In this document: piece by piece, positions 57,595 through 64,000 of the stretch
Numbering within the stretch: the stretch's first letter is position 1
Layout of the letters: the number at the start of each line of letters is the position of its first letter
Assembly (NCBI RefSeq): GCF_021917145.1
Contig: NC_061061.1
Location: 13,270,908-13,334,907 of the forward strand
Direction of reading: 5' to 3'
Source of the DNA: Hypomesus transpacificus
Lineage: Eukaryota > Chordata > Actinopteri > Osmeriformes > Osmeridae
DNA length: 64,000 nt
Notes under the pieces: generated by a model
The model's database searches: none
Told to the model about the DNA's origin: nothing
What the model saw: only the letters and a program-made list of their open reading frames with translations
Program-made: the position numbers and the translations under genes

Positions 57595-60500
57595 AGTACA
57601 CAGGCATATCTTACCACTGACTTCTCCTTGAAGTACATTTTCCATGTGCATAATCATGGCATCTAGGTCACTATCCTGGAAGAATCAGAGTTAAAGTTAG
57701 TTAATAACATTACCCTATAAGAATTATTGTTGGGTTGGAGATAGTTACTAATAAGCACTTTATCCAGTATGGAAAAGTTTAAGAATTTCGGTGTTGTTGA
57801 GGGAAGGCTTTTCGAGAATAAATTGTTACTTGTTGATACAGTTTACAAGGGAGAAGCAGATAGGTTCACAGAATGTTACAGGACAGACATTTACTGCTAA
57901 ACCACATTGACTCCCGGAGCAAAGACCCCAGCACAAACACACACTGACAGATGAGGTCTCTGCTGAAAGGACGGTCAACCTCATGCTTCTAGACACATCT
58001 CTCCCCAAGAATGTTCCACTCCCTATCACAGGTAGGGTAGGGTTCAAAACCACTTCCCCCGGAGACAGCGTGAGCCAATTACACTGTCCAGAAAAAAAGA
58101 TGAGCCCAAATCCCCCAACAGCACTACTGAGACACACACCCTCATCTCAGGAGAAATCGTTCAGCTGACAAGATTACGTTCAGCAGATGCTCTCAAAGAC
58201 ACACGACAGGATGTGTCTGCAGCTGTAGTGTCACCGGGACCAAGGTGCACCAGCTGTTGACTGACCTCCAAGATCACACTAACACACACCGACACACTCG
58301 ATACGCCAACACAGAAGCTATGCACTCTCCTGAGAAACTCTGGAGCGGTGCATTGTAAATTCACCTGACAGCGAGAGAACAAGACAGGTGACACATTCCT
58401 TCCCCCCCCCCCCCCGTGCTTTGTTGCATTCACTACCCCTAATCTGTCAGCAGCCACCAACCACATCAGCTCTGGGAGAAAGGTTGGAGAGATGGGACAA
58501 AGCATGAAGAACTGCAACATGTTGTTGGAAGTCGTTGTGAGGGGAGACAAAACCTTCCGAACGAGAGAGCATGTTGAGAGCCTGAGTCTTGTAGATACCC
58601 TGCTACTGTTGAGAGGGGATGGAGAGAGGGTCTGCTAAAGTACAGGCATGGAAGATGAAGTATGGCGGACGAAACATGGAGGATGAAACTGACTGCAGAG
58701 ATCAAACATGGAGCACTCCTCACTACTTTTCTACAAAAGTTATGTAGTTAATCTAACTACTAAATCTTCATTGATTCAACTACCAAATCAACTTTGTCTG
58801 GAGGGATACAGACCCCTGGAAATTCATTGCGGGTGTTTTATATGAGATTATCACTCATTCTACAGTTTCCTGTCTGGGAGTGGTTGTGGTTGTTAGGGTG
58901 GCCTAATTCTACTCCCAGGCTGCCACTAGGAACTACTTAATTACCACACGAGTAGCTGGACCGGGCCTCATTACTTACACTTGGTCCATTCATCGCATTG
59001 AGAGATTTCATTTATTTACTATCTTGTTTTCTTCTCCTATAGTCTATCTTCCTCCAGCACTGAGATATAGTTTTAATCTCATCCTCTCTGCCAGTAGAGA
59101 CTAGATGGCAGCCCTGATACGTTTTCAAATTAAAAGAAGGGAAACATTTGGGCAAATATATAAATTCTTCTTCTTTAATTGGTGCCTTGCATGTACTAGG
59201 AATTCCAAATAAGTTTGTGTAATTCTGCATTGTATTTCCCAGACGCTTCTTTATCATTACGTACATTCCCTCATGTCAGGGAATCTTACTGGTCGAAAGA
59301 GACATGGTTTGCATCACAACAATGCTAATCGGATTTTAATTATTGACAAAAGACTTAGATCGTGTACATAATGTGTAATGTTAATCTGATCATGAACATT
59401 ATGTTATATCAGTCTGTGTGACCCCTAATGTGTAAGTGTGTGTGTGTTATCAGAATCTGTGTAGGCCCTAGTGACTGTTGTCTCCACCGTTAGAGTCTAA
59501 TTAATGTGACTGCAAGAGCAGTATGGGAAACAGCATTACCATATCATAGCCCATAACAGTGTACAGGTCCACATTACTGCATATACATTAACACACATTA
59601 ACTAAACACAGCCTTGATACAGGTGAATGACCCTCACATCAATAGAAGTACTTACATTGCGCTAATGGCAAGGATAAGATATGCTGACAATGGCTGTGAT
59701 GATGTATTTAATGCTAATGCCTTATAAATGTTGATAGACTGCAAACTAGGTATGTTCAGAATGAATGGGCCACAGTCAGTCCTGTAAAACAATGGTCTCA
59801 CAATACAGCATCACACTGCCAAAAGTCATGTCAATGGTCTCGCAATATGGAATCTTGCTAAAGGCCCTCTGGCTTTCATCCATTTTATAGAATTTATTTT
59901 TTGCTCGTTTCATTTGGTGTTTTCTAAAACATGAGCGGGTGCTGGTTAAGAGACAGAAGCCGAGGAGAGACAGCTATAACTCTGAGGATTCTCTCACTCA
60001 GAACTGGACAGAGGTGAGAAAAAATGCAAAACAATGAATAGTGTAAGTCCCACAGCCAATGAACATCATTATCTACCAAAGCACCCAGCTGAGAACGAGA
60101 AGAACAGCTAATCCCCTCAACCCCCACCCCACTCCTACTCAGCTACAGAATACAAACTAAAGAATTATAGTATACATTTCTATGAGATTTTCAAGCCATT
60201 CTGGTAATTACCTTGTACCAGCCAAACGGACAGCCAGTCAGACAGCTTGCAAGACAGGCAGACAAACTGACCAACCGACTGACAGACAGTCAGACAGCTA
60301 GCAAGACAGACTGACAGACTTCCCTCAATAAACTATTTCCGATTGAATTGTCCATATCAGTGAGTGTCTGCTGTTGGCCCAGACAGCAGATACTCTACTG
60401 TCAATTACATGGGGATGAGCCATTTTAATGAAAAATAAATTCTATTAAAATACAGAGTATTATAGAGTAATGCCGTTTCAACATTACGGCATTCCGACCC

Positions 60501-63500
60501 CAGTATGAATAATGGATTCTGACTCCTGTAATGGAAGTAAATGGTGCAAAAGCGATTCTGTCAAATGAACCCATTAGAGTTAATGCTCTGTGATCCGGCA
60601 CCAGCATGACTCTGATCAAACTTCAACACATAGATTCAAACTTTATTTTAATTATATATTAATGTTTTAGGACCGATGTACACACACACACACACACACA
60701 GACATACAGACACACAGACACACAGACACACACCTCACCTGTTGACAGGTGTGATAAAGGTCTGAGGTGAGAGCTGGGCTGTTATCTGCTGAGTCCTGCT
60801 CCTCTTCAGAGCACGACTCAAAGCCATCCTGATCATAGTAGACCTCTGCTGTCTGGGGATCCTCTGGGATCTCTGAACACACACACAAATATACACACAC
60901 ATATGAAGACATATACACACACTCACAGTGGGTAAATCAAAGCAGGAAGTCATTGGAGTAAATGAAGAGTAAGGGAAGGTTCTGTTTTATATTCTAAAGG
61001 GAATTTAGAAGGACAGTGTTTTGTTATGAGTAGACATACTTTGATAGGTTAGAATAAAACCACAGATTCATGTAGATTCTATGAATGGTTGCTGACTGTG
61101 ATTCATGTACAATGCCTTTACACTGTGAGTCTTCACCTTCCACCGAGATGGAGATGCAAGGTCTACCCAATCAATGTCCCTGCCCCCCCCCCCCCCTCCG
61201 TCTTTCAACCACTGTATCATTTCCTCTCTATCTCTCCTTTTCCATCTTTCACTTAGGACTTTTATGATGAGGCAATGTGTAGTGGAAGCATCTGTGGTGT
61301 ATGTCTGTGGTGTCTCGCCTGAACGCCTCCATTCTCTCACTTAGCAACCTCCACCTGAGCACCACCCTAACCAGGGCTCTGGAGGGACAAAAACTCCAGA
61401 GCCAGGGAGATGGACAAAGAGAGGGAGAGACCGTGGGAGGAAGAGAAGGAGAAAGAAAAGGGTCAGCAAAGAGAGAGAGATGGAGAGAGAGAGAGGAATA
61501 GAGACATAGAGACAGAGCGAGGGAGAGGGAGAACAGTAGTGTATTTACAAGCACTGTACTGTTTTATTACAGTTGATGATTATACTGAACATTACTGTTA
61601 AATATATCTAATAAAACTCAACCCCCTCAGATGCACCATCTATTTATTTAAGCATGTTTGTTTGCGTCATGCACTGATGTTTTCTCTATAAAAGTGTGGT
61701 TTGATACAGTAGGTGTCTGTGTTTAGCTACTTCTCACTGCATGTTGACTTATGAATTATGAGTGTGTGAGCGGGGTGTTTACATTCCTCGAAGGGTGTCA
61801 GTTTTCAAAACTGTGCAGAGGCAATCTGGGGTACCTGGGATTTACTTTAATTAAATCTATTGTCCAGAGATATACATGTACTACATTGGAACCTTTTTAT
61901 TGTCACATTACATTCTGCCCAAAACTCAGCAGAGCTCTATTTATCAGTTTAGAAGAAAGTATGGATTGGGTTCAACAGTGTCTGTCTCTGGTTTCCCAGC
62001 TTGGAACTACGGATAAATGGAGGGAGAGAAAGAATGAGGAATGGAGGGAGATAGCTGGATCGAGGGAGGGACAGATGGATGGATGGATGGATGGATGGAG
62101 AGGGAGAGATGGATGGATGGATGGAGAGATGGATAAAAGGATAGAGTGAGGATGTACACATCATCATGGTGGACCCTTTCTTCTAGACCTTCTACAGTGA
62201 CAATGAGCATCTGGTAACTACTGAAATATGTACTCTGCTAACTTCACGCTGAGGCAGAAGGTAATGCTTGTGAAAGATAATATTCTGATAGTGGAGAGAT
62301 ATCAACTTACTGCATTCACCTGGTTCAGACATGCACATTCTGTCCTGTTGCTGCCTTCCTATTGGCTGTGAGAAGCCCAGCGACCGGTAATCCTGAGCTG
62401 TAATTGGCAAAGTCTGGTGATCAGCATCCTCTGCACTCTCCTATTGGTTGGAAGTGAAAAGGTAATGTGTCCCCTGTGTACAACGTGTCGTAAAAAAGAT
62501 CCAGTTTTTCAAAGAAACTGACAAAAATATATATATTTTGGAATCAAATTTCAATTAGGGAGAGCTACTGGCTAATGGGACCATATGGGAATAGGCAATT
62601 AGCTTCACCAAAAAAAGAAACCTTTGGAGTTCAAGTGCCACCATAGAACTGAAAACTAATTGCACTCAAGACAATTAGTGAATTCATTTAATTGAGTTCC
62701 TAGACAAATCATTTTCATCCAATTATGTGCCTATTCCCTATGAATACACTTTCATTATTCTAGATGGAAATATCTTACACTGAAGATGTCCAAGCTGACT
62801 TTTTCAAAATGGCGGCTCCTAAGCTCCTGCATTCGTCTGTGATTTTCCTGGTATTTCTCCTCAGCCAATTTCCTGTTATGGGACAAGCAATATACAGTAA
62901 ATTGTGACAGTAAGCAGCTTTGCTGGTTCTCTTGGTCCTGGTCCCAGGGATCTCTGACATAATCCAGACCATGCTTACACTCAACCCTGCTAATAAAAAA
63001 AACAAGCAATGTCCTCATAGAGACTCTGTGTTGGTGTTTGTGTGCTACCTCAGCCTCCTGGCCTTGTCATCTGCAGCCTCCAGTTTTCTCAGCCTCATTC
63101 TCTCTCTGGGAGTCATCCTGTCCACCTCTGACCTCTCACGCAGGGTCTGCAGGTGAACCTTCTTCTGTCTGGGTAACACGCATCAAAAGGTCAAAGTGTC
63201 AATGAGAGGAAAGGTTTTCATAGAACTAGATTTACAAATAATCGGACACAAACCAAAAACATGTGATATGTCCTTGCGTGTGGTGGTAGGGATGCATGGG
63301 TTTTACATGTAAAATGTAAATATGCAGTGAGTTTAACACGTGTGCAGTGTGTAGCCATGCCACAGAGTGGCCATGCTAAGCTAATACTGATGGACATGCT
63401 GTCTGATTGGAGGTAGTTCTCATCAGTGATGCCTAGGTCTGGTAAGAGACAGCTGCTACTTAGCCTTCACATGGTTATCACCAACCAAATGCACAGCTCT

Positions 63501-63790
63501 GATGGGACTGGAGGGGGGATGTGCATTTATAGACACTGACGGGTGTGAGTAATTGAGTGAGTGTATATAGAGAGAGGGAGAGACAGCGAGAGCGAGAGAC
63601 ATCGAGTTAGAGAGATAGAGAGGGAGACTATAATACAAAATAGAGAGAATAAAAAAGATAAAGAGGGGAGGCAAAGACATTGAGGGAAGAAATCACACAC
63701 TTACACGGCTTTAGCTATCTGTGCAGCATCTCTCTCTCCTCCAGACTCCTTGTCTTTCAGTGTCGTGCTGAAGAGCTTGTGCTTTAAGCT
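52639..63790 (-). CDS. nek11: NIMA-related kinase 11, C-terminal region (5' part with kinase domain outside window)
   Basis: Eight exons: 63790-63705, 63168-63049, 62872-62779, 62440-62320, 60872-60739, 57675-57615, 55520-55430 and 52894-52639. They total 963 nt in phase, the last 320 residues. Matches to human NEK11 as recalled: [79 protein letters not shown] and [19 protein letters not shown]11 is a Ser/Thr kinase of the DNA-damage checkpoint (CDC25A degradation, G2/M arrest). The part here is the regulatory tail: a basic, charged coiled-coil-like stretch ([19 protein letters not shown]), then an acidic stretch ([11 protein letters not shown]), then a conserved C-terminal module. The final residues (GGPKHTHSQ onward) do not match human and may be lineage-specific or read-through of an unused donor. 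The catalytic domain should lie at more than 64000. Confidence 0.93.
53199..53220. repeat. (GT)n microsatellite, nek11 intron
   Basis: Eleven GT units. Confidence 0.9.
54892..54916. repeat. (TG)n microsatellite, nek11 intron
   Basis: About twelve TG units. Confidence 0.9.
57571..57594. repeat. (TG)n microsatellite next to a nek11 exon
   Basis: Twelve TG units, ending about 20 bp from the donor side of the 57675-57615 exon. Confidence 0.9.
60233..60320. repeat. short direct repeats rich in CAGACAG / GACTGAC
   Basis: AGTCAGACAGCTTGCAAGAC recurs about 50 bp later as AGTCAGACAGCTAGCAAGAC, with CCAACCGACTGACAGAC between them. The CCAACCGACTGAC block also resembles the siglec15l minisatellite unit. 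Confidence 0.7.
62068..62135. repeat. (GATG)n tetranucleotide repeat, nek11 intron
   Basis: Two blocks of tandem GATG units separated by GAGAGGGAGA. Confidence 0.92.
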
Positions 63791-64000
63791 CTAAGACATG
63801 AAGAGATAGGGGGAAAGGGAGAAAGAGAAGAAGAGAGAGAGAGGAAAGCTTGAAATAACAAATGGAGAAACCAAGTAAACCACAGTAGAAGCTACTGTCT
63901 CTAACTAGCTCTCACGCAATATTATTTTATTCAAGTTCATCTCTCAACCTCTCCCTCCATCTCTCTTCCACTCTATTCCATCTCCTTCTCTGTCCATATC

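Overview
The window is genomic DNA from a vertebrate, almost certainly a ray-finned (teleost) fish. Genes are split into short exons with GT-AG introns. Simple repeats are abundant ((CA)n, (GA)n, long G or C runs). There are hAT-type MITEs and a tRNA-derived SINE with the L2-type 3' tail common in fish, and an ITIM-bearing siglec15-like gene is present. No prokaryotic or viral genes were seen. Gene names were assigned by comparing hand-spliced translations with remembered human proteins; no database search was run.

Region 1 (1-5.7 kb) is an immune-receptor cluster. The last exon of a C-type-lectin-domain gene (+) converges on siglec15 (-). siglec15 is head to head with a second siglec15-like gene (+). 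The two siglec genes have opposite signalling equipment: siglec15 has a transmembrane lysine and almost no tail, while siglec15-like has no transmembrane lysine and a tail with two ITIM-like tyrosines. siglec15 also carries Cys where human Siglec-15 has its sialic-acid-binding arginine.

Region 2 (7.5-16.2 kb) holds two tail-to-tail MARVEL-domain paralogues, cmtm7 (+) and cmtm6 (-). They share exon lengths (177 and 99 nt). A CTCF-like motif lies between them.

Region 3 (about 17-38.3 kb) is cpne4 (+), a full 15-coding-exon copine reading frame that splices to 552 residues. One intron has a GC donor. One exon sits inside a recent-looking nested duplication. A hAT-like MITE with very long G runs starts 26 bp beyond another exon's donor. 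Region 4 (38.3-52.6 kb) is mostly non-coding, with scattered repeat fragments and a few weak ORFs. Region 5 (52.6-64 kb) contains the eight 3'-terminal coding exons of nek11 (-). Its kinase domain lies beyond the right edge. cpne4 next to nek11 matches the human 3q22 neighbourhood as I recall it.

All exon borders were placed by hand from GT/AG signals, reading-frame phase and protein similarity. For cmtm6, cmtm7, siglec15, cpne4 and the nek11 part, the phases close exactly.
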